NCBI GenBank assembly: GCA_032622095.1
Contig: CP136063.1
Span: 276,761,426 to 276,825,425, forward strand
Length of the DNA stretch: 64,000 nt
Direction of reading: 5' to 3'
From: Siphonodentalium dalli
Lineage: Eukaryota > Mollusca > Scaphopoda > Gadilida > Siphonodentaliidae
Of this stretch, positions 24,801 to 39,471 are shown piece by piece (positions within the stretch are counted from its first letter, which is position 1; each line of letters starts with the position of its first letter). The position numbers and the translations under genes were made by a program. The notes beneath the pieces are model-generated. The model worked only from the letters and a program-made list of their open reading frames with translations. It was not told where the DNA came from and ran no database searches.

Positions 24801-27800
24801 TGCATTAGGCTGGTATCACATGTCACGCTCACCACACCAACCTGCATTAGGCTGGTATCACATGTCACGCTCACCACACCAACCTGCATTAGGCTGGTAT
24901 CACATGTCACGCTCACCACACCAACCTGCATTAGGCTGGTATCACATGTCACGCTCACCACACCAACCTGCATTAGGCTGGTATCACATGTCACGCTCAC
25001 CACACCAACCTGCATTAGGCTGGTATCACATGTCACACTCACCAACCTGCATTAGGCTGATATCACATGTCACACTCACCACACCAACCTGCATTAGGCT
25101 GGTATCACATGTCACACTCACCAACCTGCATTAGGCTGATATCACATGTCACACTCACCACACCAACCTGCATTAGGCTGGTATCACATGTCACACTCAC
25201 CACACCAACCTGCATTAGGCTGGTATCACATGTCACGCCCACCACACCAACCCGCATTAGGCTGGTATTACATGTCACGCTCACCACACCAACCTGCATT
25301 AGGCTGGTATCACATGTCACGCTCACCACACCAACCTGCATTAGGCTGGTATCACATGTCATGCTCACCACACCAACCTGCATTAGGCTGGTATCACATG
25401 TCACACTCACCACACCAACCTGCATTAGGCTGGTATCACATGTCACACTCACCACACCAACCTGCATTAGGCTGGTATCACATGTCACGCTCACCACACC
25501 AACCTGCATTAGGCTGGTATCACATGTCACGCTCACCACACCAACCTGCATTAGGCTGGTATCACATGTCACACTCACCACACCAACCTGCATTAGGCTG
25601 GTATCACATGTCACACTCACCACACCAACCTGCATTAGGCTGGTATTACATGTCACACTCACCACACCAACCTGCATTAGGCTGGTATCACATGTCACAC
25701 TCACCACACCAACCTGCATTAGGCTGGTATCACATGTCACGCTCACCACACCAACCTGCATTAGGCTGGTATCACATGTCACGCTCACCACACCAACCTG
25801 CATTAGGCTGGTATCACATGTCACACTCACCACACCAACCTGCATTAGGCTGGTATCACATGTCACGCTCACCACACCAACCTGCATTAGGCTGGTATCA
25901 CATGTCACACTCACCACACCAACCTGCATTAGGCTGGTATCACATGTCACCCTCACCACACCAACCTGCATTAGGCTGGTATCACATGTCACACTCACCA
26001 CACCAACCTGCATTAGGCTGGTATCACATGTCACGCTCACCACACCAACCTGCATTAGGCTGGTATCACATGTCACCCTCACCACACCAACCTGCATTAG
26101 GCTGGTATCACATGTTACACTCACCACACCAACCTGCATTAGGCTGGTATCACATGTCACACTCACCATACCAACCTGCATTAGGCTGGTATCACATGTC
26201 ACACTCACCACACCAACCTGCATTAGGCTGGTATCACATGTCACGCTCACCACACCAACCTGCATTAGGCTGGTATCACATGTCACACTCGCCACACCAA
26301 CCGGCATTAGGCTGGTATCACATGTCACGCTCACCACACCAACCTGCATTAGGCTGGTATCACATGTCACACTCACCACACCAACCTGCATTAGGCTGGT
26401 ATCACATGTCACACTCACCACACCAACCTGCATTAGGCTGGTATCACATGTCACCCTCACCACACCAACCTGCATTAGGCTGGTATCACATGTTACACTC
26501 ACCACACCAACCTGCATTAGGCTGGTATCACATGTCACACTTACCACACCAACCTACATTAGGCTGGTATCACACACTCACCACACCAACCTGCATTAGG
26601 CTGGTATCACATGTCACGCGCACCACACCAACCTGCATTAGGCTGGTATCACATGTCACACTCACCACACCAACCTGCATTAGGCTGGTATCACATGTCA
26701 CACTCACCACACCAACCTGCATTAGGCTGGTATCACATGTCACGCTCACCACACCAACCTGCATTAGGCTGGTATCACATGTCACGCTCACCACACCAAC
26801 CTGCATTAGGCTGGTATCACATGTCACACTCACCACACCAACCTGCATTAGGCTGGTATCACATGTCACGCTCACCACACCAACCTGCATTTGGCTGGTA
26901 TCACATGTCACACTTACCACACCAACCTACATTAGGCTGGTATCACACACTCACCACACCAACCTGCATTAGGCTGGTATCACATGTCACACTCACCACA
27001 CCAACCTGCATTAGGCTGGTATCACATGTCACCCTCACCACACCAACCTGCATTAGGCTGGTATCACATGTCACACTCACCACACCAACCTGCATTAGGC
27101 TGGTATCACATGTCACGCTCACCACACCAACCTACATTAGGCTGGTATCACATGTCACACTCACCACACCAACCTGCATTAGGCTGGTATCACATGTCAC
27201 GCTCACCAACCTGCATTAGGCTGGTATCACATGTCACACTAACCAACCTGCATTAGGCTGGTATCACATGTCACGCTCACCACACCAACCTGCATTAGGC
27301 TGGTATCACATGTCACACTCACCCCACCAACCTGCATTAGGCTGGTATCACATGTCACGCTCACCAACCTGCATTAGGCTGGTATCACATGTCACGCTCA
27401 CCAACCTGCATTAGGCTGGTATCACATGTCACGCTCACCACACCAACCTGCATTAGGCTGGTATCACATGTCACACTCACCACACCAACCTGCATTAGGC
27501 TGGTATCACATGTCACACTCACCACACCAACCTACATTAGGCTGGTATCACATGTCATACTCACCAACCTGCATTAGGCTGGTATCACATGTCACACTCA
27601 CCCCACCAACCTGCATTAGGCTGGTATCACATGTCACACTCACCAACCTGCATTAGGCTGGTATCACATGTCACACTCACCCCACCAACCTGCATTAGGC
27701 TGGTATCACATGTCACGCTCACCAACCTGCATTAGGCTGGTATCACATGTCACACTCACCCCACCAACCTGCATTAGGCTGGTATCACATGTCACACTCA

Positions 27801-30800
27801 CCACACCAACCTACATTAGGCTGGTATCACATGTCATACTCACCACACCAACCTGCATTAGGCTGGTATCACATGTCACGCTCACCACACCAACCTGCAT
27901 TAGGCTGGTATCACATGTCACACTCACCACACCAACCTGCATTAGGCTGGTATCACATGTCACACTCACCACACCAACCTACATTAGGCTGGTATCACAT
28001 GTCATACTCACCACACCAACCTGCATTAGGCTGGTATCACATGTCATACTCACCAACCTGCATTAGGCTGGTATCACATGTCACACTCACCCCACCAACC
28101 TGCATTAGGCTGGTATCACATGTCACACTCACCAACCTGCATTAGGCTGGTATCACATGTCACACTCACCCCACCAACCTGCATTATGCTGGTATCACAT
28201 GTCACGCTCACCAACCTGCATTAGGCTGGTATCACATGTCACACTCACCCCACCAACCTGCATTAGGCTGGTATCACATGTCACACTCACCACACCAACC
28301 TACATTAGGCTGGTATCACATGTCATACTCACCACACCAACCTGCATTAGGCTGGTATCACATGTCACGCTCACCACACCAACCTGCATTAGGCTGGTAT
28401 CACATGTCACACTCACCACACCAACCTGCATTAGGCTGGTATCACATGTCACACTCACCACACCAACCTGCATTAGGCTGGTATCACATGTCACACTCAC
28501 CACACCAACCTGCATTAGGCTGGTATCACATACACACTCACCACACCAACCTGCATTAGGCTGGTATCACATACACACTCACCACACCAACTTGCATTAG
28601 GCTGGTATCACATGTCACACTCACCACACCAACCTGCATTAGGCTGGTATCACATACACACTCACCACACCAACCTGCATTAGGCTGGTATCACATGTCA
28701 CGCTCACCACACCAACCTGCATTAGGCTGGTATCACATGTCACACTCACCACACCAACCTGCATTAGGCTGGTATCACATGTCACGGTCACCACACCAAC
28801 CTGCATTAGGCTGGTATCACATGTCACGCTCACCACACCAACCTACATTAGGCTGGTATCACATGTCACGCTCACCACACCAACCTGCATTAGGCTGGTA
28901 TCACATGTCACCCTCACCACACCAACCTGCATTAGGCTGGTATCACATACACACTCACCACACCAACCTGCATTAGGCTGGTATCACATGTCACACTCAC
29001 CACACCAACCTGCATTAGGCTGGTATCACATGTCACACTCACCACACCAACCTGCATTAGGCTGGTATCACATGTCACGCTCACCACACCAACCTGCATT
29101 AGGCTGGTATCACATGTCACGCTCACCACACCAACCTGCATTAGGCTGGTATCACATGTCACACTCACCACACCAACCTGCATTAGGCTGGTATCACATG
29201 TCATGCTCACCACACCAACCTGCATTAGGCTGGTATCACATGTCATACTCACCACACCAACCTGCATTAGGCTGGTATCACATGTCACGCTCACCACACC
29301 AACCTGCATTAGGCTGGTATCACATGTCACACTCACCACACCAACCTGTATTAGGCTGGTATCACATATCACACTCACGACACCAACCTACATTAGGCTG
29401 GTATCACATGTCACACTCACCACACCAACTTGCATTAGGCTGGTATCACATGTCATACTCACCACACCAACCTGCATTAGGCTGGTATCACATGTCACAC
29501 TCACCACACCAACCTGCATTAGGCTGGTATCACATGTCACACTCACCACACAAACCTGCATTTGGCTGGTATCACATACACACTCACCACACCAACCTGC
29601 ATTAGGCTGGTATCACATGTCACGCTCACCACACCAACCTGCATTAGGCTGGTATCACATGTCACACTCACCACACCAACCTGCATTAGGCTGGTATCAC
29701 ATGTCACGCTCACCACACCAACCTGTATTAGGCTGGTATCACATACACACTCACCACACCAACCTGCATTAGGCTGGTATCACATGTCACGCTCACCACA
29801 CCAACCTGCATTAGGCTAGTATCACATGTCACACTCACCACACCAACCTGCATTAGGCTGGTATCACATGTCACGCTCACCACACCAACCTGCATTAGGC
29901 TGGTATCACGCTCACCACACCAACCTGCATTAGGCTGGTATCACATGTCATGCTCACCACACCAACCTGCATTAGGCTGGTATCACATGTCACACTCACC
30001 ACACCAACCTGCATTAGGCTGGTATCACATGTCACACTCACCACACCAACCTGCATTAGGCTGGTATCACATGTCACGCTCACCGCACCAACCTGCATTA
30101 GGCTGGTATCACATGTCACGCTCACCACACCAACCTGCATTAGGCTGGTATCACATGTCACGCTCACCACACCAACCTGCATTAGGCTGGTATCACATGT
30201 CACGCTCACCACACCAACCTGCATTAGGCTGGTATCACATGTCACACTCACCACACCAACCTGCATTAGGCTGGTATCACATGTCATGCTCACCACACCA
30301 ACCTGCATTAGGCTGGTATCACATGTCATACTCACCACACCAACCTGCATTAGGCTGGTATCACATGTCACGCTCACCACACCAACCTGCATTAGGCTGG
30401 TATCACATGTCACACTCACCACACCAACCTGTATTAGGCTGGTATCACATATCACACTCACGACACCAACCTACATTAGGCTGGTATCACATGTCACACT
30501 CACCACACCAACTTGCATTAGGCTGGTATCACATGTCATACTCACCACACCAACCTGCATTAGGCTGGTATCACATGTCACACTCACCACACCAACCTGC
30601 ATTAGGCTGGTATCACATGTCACACTCACCACACAAACCTGCATTTGGCTGGTATCACATACACACTCACCACACCAACCTGCATTAGGCTGGTATCACA
30701 TGTCACGCTCACCACACCAACCTGCATTAGGCTGGTATCACATGTCACACTCACCACACCAACCTGCATTAGGCTGGTATCACATGTCACGCTCACCACA

Positions 30801-33800
30801 CCAACCTGTATTAGGCTGGTATCACATACACACTCACCACACCAACCTGCATTAGGCTGGTATCACATGTCACGCTCACCACACCAACCTGCATTAGGCT
30901 AGTATCACATGTCACACTCACCACACCAACCTGCATTAGGCTGGTATCACATGTCACGCTCACCACACCAACCTGCATTAGGCTGGTATCACGCTCACCA
31001 CACCAACCTGCATTAGGCTGGTATCACATGTCATGCTCACCACACCAACCTGCATTAGGCTGGTATCACATGTCACACTCACCACACCAACCTGCATTAG
31101 GCTGGTATCACATGTCACACTCACCACACCAACCTGCATTAGGCTGGTATCACATGTCACGCTCACCGCACCAACCTGCATTAGGCTGGTATCACATGTC
31201 ACGCTCACCACACCAACCTGCATTAGGCTGGTATCACATGTCACGCTCACCACACCAACCTGCATTAGGCTGGTATCACATGTCACGCTCACCACACCAA
31301 CCTGCATTAGGCTGGTATCACATGTCACGCTCACCACACCAACCTGCATTAGGCTGGTATCACATTACACACTCACCACACCAACCTGCATTAGGCTGGT
31401 ATCACATGTCACGCTCACCACACCAACCTGCATTAGGCTGGTATCACATGTCACGCTCACCACACCAACCTGCATTAGGCTGGTATCACATACACACTCA
31501 CCACACCAACCTGCATTAGGCTGGTATCACATGTCACGCTCACCACACCAACCTGCATTAGGCTGGTATCACATGTCACACTCACCACACCAACCTGCAT
31601 TAGGCTGGTATCACATGTCACACTCACCACACCAACCTGCATTAGGCTGGTATCACATACACACTCACCACACCAACCTGCATTAGGCTGGTATCACATG
31701 TCACTCACCACACCAACCTGCATTAGGCTGGTATCACATGTCACACTCACCACACCAACCTGCATTAGGCTGGTATCACATGTCACTCACCACACCAACC
31801 TGCATTAGGCTGGTATCACATGTCACACTCACCACACCAACCTGCATTAGGCTGGTATCACATGTCTCACTCACCACACCAACCTGCATTAGGCTGGTAT
31901 CACATGTCACGCTCACCACACCAACCTGCATTAGGCTGGTATCACATGTCACACTCACCACACCAACCTGCATTAGGCTGGTATCACATGTCACGCTCAC
32001 CACACCAACCTGCATTAGGCTGGTATCACATGTCACACTCACCACACCAACCTGCATTAGGCTGGTATCACATGTCACGCTCACCACACCAACCTGCATT
32101 AGGCTGGTATCACATGTCACACTCACCACACCAACCTGCATTAGGCTGGTATCACATGTCACGCTCACCACACCAACCTGCATTAGGCTGGTATCACATG
32201 TCACACTCACCACACCAACCTGCATTAGGCTGGTATCACATGTCACGCTCACCACACCAACCTGCATTAGGCTGGTATCACATGTCACGCTCACCACACC
32301 AACCTGCATTAGGCTGGTATCACATGTCATACTCACCACACCAACCTGCATTAGGCTGGTATCACATATCACACTCACCACACCAACCTGCATTAGGCTG
32401 GTATCACATATCACACTCACCACACCAACCTGCATTAGGCTGGTATCACATGTCACACTCACCACACCAACCTGCATTAGGCTGGTATCACGTGTCACAC
32501 TCACCACACCAACCTGCATTAGGCTGGTATCACATACTCACCACACCAACCTGCATTAGGCTGGTATCACATGTCACGCTCACCACACCAACCTGCATTA
32601 GGCTGGTATCACATGTCATGCTCACCACACCAACCTGCATTAGGCTGGTATCACATGTCACACTCACCACACCAACCTGCATTAGGCTGGTATCACATGT
32701 CACGCTCACCACACCAACCTGCATTAGGCTGGTATCACATGCTCACCACACCAACCTGCATTAGGCTGGTATCACATGTCATGCTCACCACACCAACCTG
32801 CATTAGGCTGGTATCACATGTCACACTCACCAACCTGCATTAGGCTGGTATCACATGTCACACTCACCACACCAACCTGCATTAGGCTGGTATCACGTGT
32901 CACGCTCACCACACCAACCTGCATTAGGCTGGTATCACATGTCACGCTCACCACACCAACCTGCATTAGGCTGGTATCACATGTCACACTCACCACACCA
33001 ACCTGCATTAGGCTGGTATCACATGTCACGCTCACCACACCAACCTGCATTAGGCTGGTATCACATGTCACGCTCACCATACCAACCTGCATTAGGCTGG
33101 TATCACATGTCACACTCACCACACCAACCTGCATTAGGCTGGTATCACATGTCATGCTCACCACACCAACCTGCATTAGGCTGGTATCACATGTCACACT
33201 CACCACACCAACCTGCATTAGGCTGGTATCACATACACACTCACCACACCAACCTGCATTAGGCTGGTATCACATGTCACGCTCACCACACCAACCTGCA
33301 TTAGGCTGGTATCACATGTCATGCTCACCACACCAACCTGCATTAGGCTGGTATCACATGTCTCGCTCACCACACCAACCTGCATTAGGCTGGTATCACA
33401 TGTCACGCTCACCACACCAACCTGCATTAGGCTGGTATCACATGTCACACTCACCACACCAACCTGCATTAGGCTGGTATCACATGTCATGCTCACCACA
33501 CCAACCTGCATTAGGCTGGTATCACATGTCACACTCACCACACCAACCTGCATTAGGCTGGTATCACATGTCACGCTCACCACACCAACCTGCATTAGGC
33601 TGGTATCACATGTCACACTCACCACACCAACCTGCATTAGGCTGGTATCACATGTCACACTCACCACACCAACCTGCATTAGGCTGGTATCACATGTCAC
33701 GCTCACCACACCAACCTGCATTAGGCTGGTATCACATGTCACACTCACCACACCAACCTGCATTAGGCTGGTATCACATGTCACACTCACCACACCAACC

Positions 33801-35957
33801 TGCATTAGGCTGGTATCACATGTCACACTCACCAACCTGCATTAGGCTGGTATCACATACTCACCACACCAACCTGCATTAGGCTGGTATCACATGTCTC
33901 GCTCACCACACCAACCTGCATTAGGCTGGTATCACATGCCACGCTCACCACACCAACCTGCATTAGGCTGGTATCACATGTCACGCTCACCACATCAACC
34001 TGCATTAGGCTGGTATCACATGTCACACTCACCACACCAACCTGCATTAGGCTGGTATCACATGTCACATGCTCACCACACCAACCTGCATTAGGCTGGT
34101 ATCACATACACACTCACCACACCAACCTGCATTAGGCTGGTATCACATGTCACACTCACCACACCAACCTGCATTAGGCTGGTATCACATGTCATGCTCA
34201 CCACACCAACCTGCATTAGGCTGGTATCACATGTCACGCTCACCACACCAACCTGCATTAGGCTGGTATCACATACACACTCACCACACCAACCTGCATT
34301 AGGCTGGTATCACATGTTACGCTCACCACACCAACCTGCATTAGGCTGGTATCACATGTCACACTCACCACACCAACCTGCATTAGGCTGGTATCACATG
34401 TCACACTCACCACACCAACCTGCATTAGGCTGGTATCACATGTCACGCTCACCATACCAACCTGCATTAGGCTGGTATCACATGTCACACTCACCACACC
34501 AACCTGCATTAGGCTGGTATCACATGTCACACTCACCTCACCAACCTGCATTAGGCTGGTATCACATGTCACACTCACCCCACCAACCTGCATTAGGCTG
34601 GTATAACATGTCACGCTCACCACACCAACCTGCATTAGGCTGGTATCACATGTCACACTCACCACACCAACCTGCATTAGGCTGGTATCACATGTCACGC
34701 TCACCACACCAACCTGCATTAGGCTGGTATCACATACACACTCACCACACCAACCTGCATTAGGCTGGTATCACGCTCACCACACCAACCTGCATTAGGC
34801 TGGTATCACATGTCATGCTCACCACACCATCCTGCATTAGGCTGGTATCACATGTCACGCTCACCACACCAACCTGCATTAGGCTGGTATCACATACACA
34901 CTCACCACACCAACCTGCATTAGGCTGGTATCACATGTCACGCTCACCACACCAACCTACATTAGGCTGGTATCACATGTCACACTCACCACACCAACCT
35001 GCATTAGGCTGGTATCACATGCTCACTCACCATACCAACCTGCATTAGGCTGGTATCACATGTCACACTCACCACACCAACCTGCATTAGGCTGGTATCA
35101 CATGTCACGCTCACCACACCAACCTGTATTAGGCTGGTATCACATGTCACGCTCACCACACCAACCTGCATTAGGCTGGTATCACATGTCACACTCACCA
35201 CACCAACCTGCATTAGGCTGGTATCACATGTCACCCTCACCACACCAACCTGCATTAGGCTGGTATCACATGTCACGCTCACCACACCAACCTGCATTAG
35301 GCTGGTATCACATGTCACGCTCACCACACCAACCTGCATTAGGCTGGTATCACATGTCACACTCACCACACCAACCTGCATTAGGCTGGTATCACATGTC
35401 ACGCTCACTGCACCAACCTGCATTAGGCTGGTATCACATGTCACGCTCACCACACCAACCTGCATTAGGCTGGTATCACATGTCACGCTCACCACACCAA
35501 CCTGCATTAGGCTGGTATCACATGTCACACTCACCACACCGACCTGCATTAGGCTGGTATCACATGTCACACTCACCACACCAACCTGCATTAGGCTGGT
35601 ATCACATGTCACACTCACCAACCTGCATTAGGCTGGTATCACATGTCACACTCACCACACCAACCTGCATTAGGCTGGTATCACATGTCACACTCACCAA
35701 CCTGCATTAGGCTGGTATCACATGTCACGCTCACCACACCAACCTGCATTAGGCTGGTATCACATGTCACACTCACCACACCGACCTGCATTAGGCTGGT
35801 ATCACATGTCACACTCACCACACCGACCTGCATTAGGCTGGTATCACATGTCACGCTCACCACACCAACCTGCATTAGGCTGGTATCACATGCTCACCAC
35901 ACCAACCTGCATTAGGCTGGTATCACATGTCACACTCACCACCACCAACCTGCATTT
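21858..35957. repeat. Main 42-bp satellite, block 2, about 336 units
   Basis: The same unit as block 1 over 14.1 kb. Local higher-order structure is plain: the ctcccc variant recurs at 22601 and 23133 (532 bp), the 28988-31350 region has a 1083-bp period, and variants at 26113 and 26491 are 378 bp apart. One dinucleotide position varies among CG, CA and TG (cacgctc, cacactc, catgctc). Long frames on both strands (608 and 480 codons) are repeat artefacts. The array ends in caccaccaccaacctgcatt at 35957. Confidence 0.95.
29075..31330. repeat. 1083-bp higher-order repeat inside satellite block 2
   Basis: Rare variants recur exactly 1083 bp apart: the cacgacacc variant near 29378 and 30461, the short junction ggtatcacgctcacc near 29905 and 30988, and caccgcacc near 30084 and 31167. 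This gives about two full copies of a 26-unit block. Confidence 0.85.
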
Positions 35958-36560
35958 CGTGACATTAACATTACATTTAATCCTAACTGACTACCAATTT
36001 ACATTTACAATAATACCTTGATAATTGACATGACTTTAATTATAACATTGCCACTAATTTACATTAATATGATGACAACACATTAATTTAACTCGGCCAC
36101 CAACTTATACTAGTTTCTTGGCATTAACATTACATTTTATTCTAACTGGCCACCAATTTACATTTATACCGTAATTATTGACATGGCATTAATTATAACA
36201 TTACCACCAAATTGCATTAATATGATACAACACATTATTTTAACTCGGCCACCACTTGTATTGGTTTCTTGACATAACATTACATTTTATTCCAACAGGC
36301 TACCTTTTTGCATTAATGCCTTGATAATTGACATGACATTAATTATAACATTGCCACCAATTTACATACTGACATAATATTATACTAATTATAACTCGGC
36401 CACCAACTTGTATTGGTTTCTTGACATTAACATTACAATTTATTCTAACTGCTACCAATTTACATTTACATTAATACCTTGATAATTGACATGACTTTAA
36501 TTATAACATTGCCACCAATTTGCATTAATATGATACATTTTAATTTAACTCATCTACCAA
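35958..36560. repeat. Degenerate tandem repeat of about 155 bp, four units
   Basis: Each unit holds gacattaacattacatttta, ataccttgataattgacatg, ttataacattgccacca and taactcggccacca. Spacing of the first phrase is about 160, 150 and 154 bp. It directly abuts the satellite and may be the right flank of a satellite-bearing element. Confidence 0.7.
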
Positions 36561-37193
36561 CTTCAATTGGTCTAACCTAGCTACTAAGCTTAATTGGCCT
36601 GACCCTGGAACCAAATTACGGTGATATCATGACAACATTTTTTCGGACTTGACAACCTGTTATATTGATATCCTTTTTTCTTTTGGCTATAATGGTAGCA
36701 CAGCCACCGAATTGCATTTATCTAACCTGACTGCCGAATTATACTACTTATGCTAGCTTATGATCAGTCTATACTGGTTTCTTGACATAACATTGGTTGC
36801 AGCACAGCCACCAATTTTCTTTAGCATGGCCACCTATTCACATTATATCAGTTCTACATTTCGAGTATTGGCATTGGTTGCAGTACAGCCACCTTTTGTT
36901 TTTGATCAGTCCCACCTTCAGAAATCATGCACAAACGCTCTTTATGTTTACCGGATCACTGCAAACCATCGGCATTTGATCAGATTACGACAGCATCACG
37001 TCAGTTTATTCACTTGCTATCTACTCACCTTACAATAACTTTCATAACAGGTATTGTCAGATAGTTTTTTATCTTTTTATATAGATAAATGCACAATACT
37101 CTTGATGTTTCTTCATGGATCTTTATAAATGCATTATGGCAACTCCAAAAACATTTATTCTATATATTACTAATACTACTCCTCCACACTGGT
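36561..37193. other. AT-rich sequence, no gene recognised
   Basis: Some short phrases (ggttgcagcacagccacc, ggttgcagtacagccacc) are repeated about 100 bp apart. Open frames of 60-92 codons at 36760-37038 have no recognisable features. Confidence 0.4.
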
Positions 37194-38212
37194 CCCTTGT
37201 AATTGAGAGATATATATTATTCTGTTAAATAATAGTCTCAAAATACATAGATACAATTTCTATTCACTATGATGTAAATCTTCCGTCCAATTTGCACTGT
37301 TACACTATGGTGATGATTACAGCACCTATGCTGCTAAATCTCAACTAACGCTCTTTATACCATACATATTTGGAAGCTTTAGCTAATGAACGCTCTTTAT
37401 TCTCGCTTGCTTTGCCGTCTGTTTCGACGGATTGCCTTATACACGGAAATTCCTATTTCATACAGCTTATATGTGTTTTAAAACGTTTGAATGGTTTAAA
37501 TGATAGTTTTTGGCTATAGAAATACTTAATTACCATAATCTATACATAGGGACTTGTTTTCAGCACATAATACAGCCTATTATCTGTAATTCTCGGGCAT
37601 TAATTGTGACATTTCCACAAATCGTGCACAGGGGCCTTGTGTTTACTTTACTTAAATATGCATACGTTTTACGTATTCAAAGCCCACCTACACAAGAAGG
37701 ATGCTTCCCTTGTAATTGAGAGATATATATTTTTCTGTTAAATAATAGTCTCAAATACATAGATACAATTTCTATTCACTATGATGTAAATCTTTCGTCC
37801 AATTTGCACTGTTACGCTATGGTGATGATTACAGCACCTATGCTGCTAAATCTCAACGAACGCTCTTTATACCATACATATTTGGAAGCTTTAGCTAATG
37901 AACGCTCTTTATTCTCGCTTGCTTTGCTGTCTGTTTCGACGGATTGCCTTATACACGGAAATTCCTATTTCATACAGCTTATAGGTGTTTTAAAACGTTT
38001 GAATGGTTTAAATGATAGTTTTTGGCTATAGAAATACTTAATTACCATAAACTATACATAGGGACTGGTTTTCAGCACATAATACAGCCTATTATCTGTA
38101 TTCTCGGGCATTAATTATGATATTTCCACAAATCGTGCACAGGGGCCTTGTGTTTACTTTACTTCAATATGCATACGTTTTACGTATTCAAAGCCCACCT
38201 ACACAAGAAGGA
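37194..38212. repeat. Tandem duplication of a 513-bp segment
   Basis: 37194-37706 and 37707-38212 are nearly identical over their length, starting cccttgtaattgagagatat and ending cacctacacaagaaggatgc. A handful of substitutions and single-base indels separate them. The second copy runs directly into the open frame at 38169-39089, so it supplies that frame's first codons. Confidence 0.9.
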
Positions 38213-39089
38213 TGCTTTCCGAAGGCACATCACAGATTATTCACGCCTAAAATATGACCGGTTGAACCATATTTATAGTACTCAAAACACTTGTACCATT
38301 GACAAATTGTTCACTCTTCAACAAGAGATCATGGATGCATGGTCACGCATCCACCCAAAATATAGTAGGGATACGATGTCCTTCCTCAATATAACGAACC
38401 ATGGTGATATAATGAATGAATTTGGTGATGTCTTGGACCTCATCAAAGACTTTGTAAACCTTGTTTCGTATTTCCGGCAATTAACTGGAAGTCTTGTAGA
38501 ATTTCCAGACATTGATGATTATGTACACAAATTTAGAGAGCGTCGTTCGATTAGAGAACTTAAAAAGATCCTCCTACCTTGCCTATACCATAATATTGGT
38601 TTCAGAATTTTTGATAGGATATTAGATGAATATTCACTATTATGTATCAAAGAACAGACATCTTTAAAGAGTAAAGTGTTTAATTTCGTGCCATGGTCTT
38701 TACCAAAAGACCTTTTACAAGTTCTTGAGATGGGACCTAATTTCATAATGACGCCATTACAAGGGAATCCTAAAACCCTTGCTGATACCATTAAAAAGGA
38801 AACATACCGAGCTGTCGAACAGGTCAACAGATCAACCATAAATATGGTTTCCACTTATAAGGTCCAGCCTAATAAGCCCACTAACCCAATAACAATTGAA
38901 TTTAATTTTAACTTTTCTACCAATTATATAGTCCATACAGAAGAGTTTATGGAGTCAAACTTAATAAAACTACTTTATAAAACTACTTATGAGATGTTAT
39001 GCCACAGTAAAATATTTTCATTCAACCAAGTAGATATCCTATTAGGAGAAATGTTCTTCATGTTACACCTAACAGTCATATGGCTTTGA
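38169..39089 (+). CDS. Unknown 306-codon protein; possible retroelement N-terminal region
   Basis: This is the longest non-repeat open frame in the window. The frame is open from 38148, and the first ATG is at 38169. The first 15 or so codons lie in the duplicated 513-bp segment and may not belong to the original protein. The sequence is mixed and globular-looking, without a signal peptide or membrane segment. At 38676-38760 it reads VFNFVPWSLPKDLLQVLEMG then PNFIMTPL. This recalls the stretch before the reverse transcriptase of Penelope-like elements (a strand, then L..LL..G.xFxPTP), but no catalytic motif follows. This family link is a weak inference. It could equally be an exon of a host gene. 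Confidence 0.45.
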   Translation: MHTFYVFKAHLHKKDAFRRHITDYSRLKYDRLNHIYSTQNTCTIDKLFTLQQEIMDAWSRIHPKYSRDTMSFLNITNHGDIMNEFGDVLDLIKDFVNLVSYFRQLTGSLVEFPDIDDYVHKFRERRSIRELKKILLPCLYHNIGFRIFDRILDEYSLLCIKEQTSLKSKVFNFVPWSLPKDLLQVLEMGPNFIMTPLQGNPKTLADTIKKETYRAVEQVNRSTINMVSTYKVQPNKPTNPITIEFNFNFSTNYIVHTEEFMESNLIKLLYKTTYEMLCHSKIFSFNQVDILLGEMFFMLHLTVIWL

Positions 39090-39471
39090 GATGATCAAGA
39101 AACTTCAACTTTGGACACTCACTAAAAAGAGGCTCCATGGGAAATTAACTCACCATTTTCATTAGCAATTATGGCATTAACAACATGGAGTTTTCAGAAT
39201 TATGTTTGTACCTGATAACTCTACTCATTTTTATAAAAAACATTAGATAAAGCAATTTGTACTACTTAATCCAATTTACATTTAATTTTAACTTTTCTAC
39301 CAATTTACATATGTATTTTGGCATGTTAAATAATAGCTGTTGTAACAATCTTATATGTAAACTTAAAATAGCTGTTGTAATAATCTTATATGTAAACTTA
39401 AACTTGCTTTTATCACTTGTAACTAAACTGTCTCGGATAAACAAAACCATTTTTGAAATCTTGACAAAACC

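Noticed and set aside
17063-35915. Frames of up to 637 codons (plus) and 480 codons (minus) encoding 14-residue repeats such as MSHSPHQPALGWYH and MQVGVVSVTCDTSL
   Set aside because: The 42-bp unit is a multiple of three without stops on either strand. Frame-shifting length variants (41, 37 and 36 bp) are tolerated freely, which a coding repeat would not allow.
16292-35957. CRISPR-like array
   Set aside because: Units are contiguous with no unique spacers, the region is eukaryotic, and no cas genes are present.
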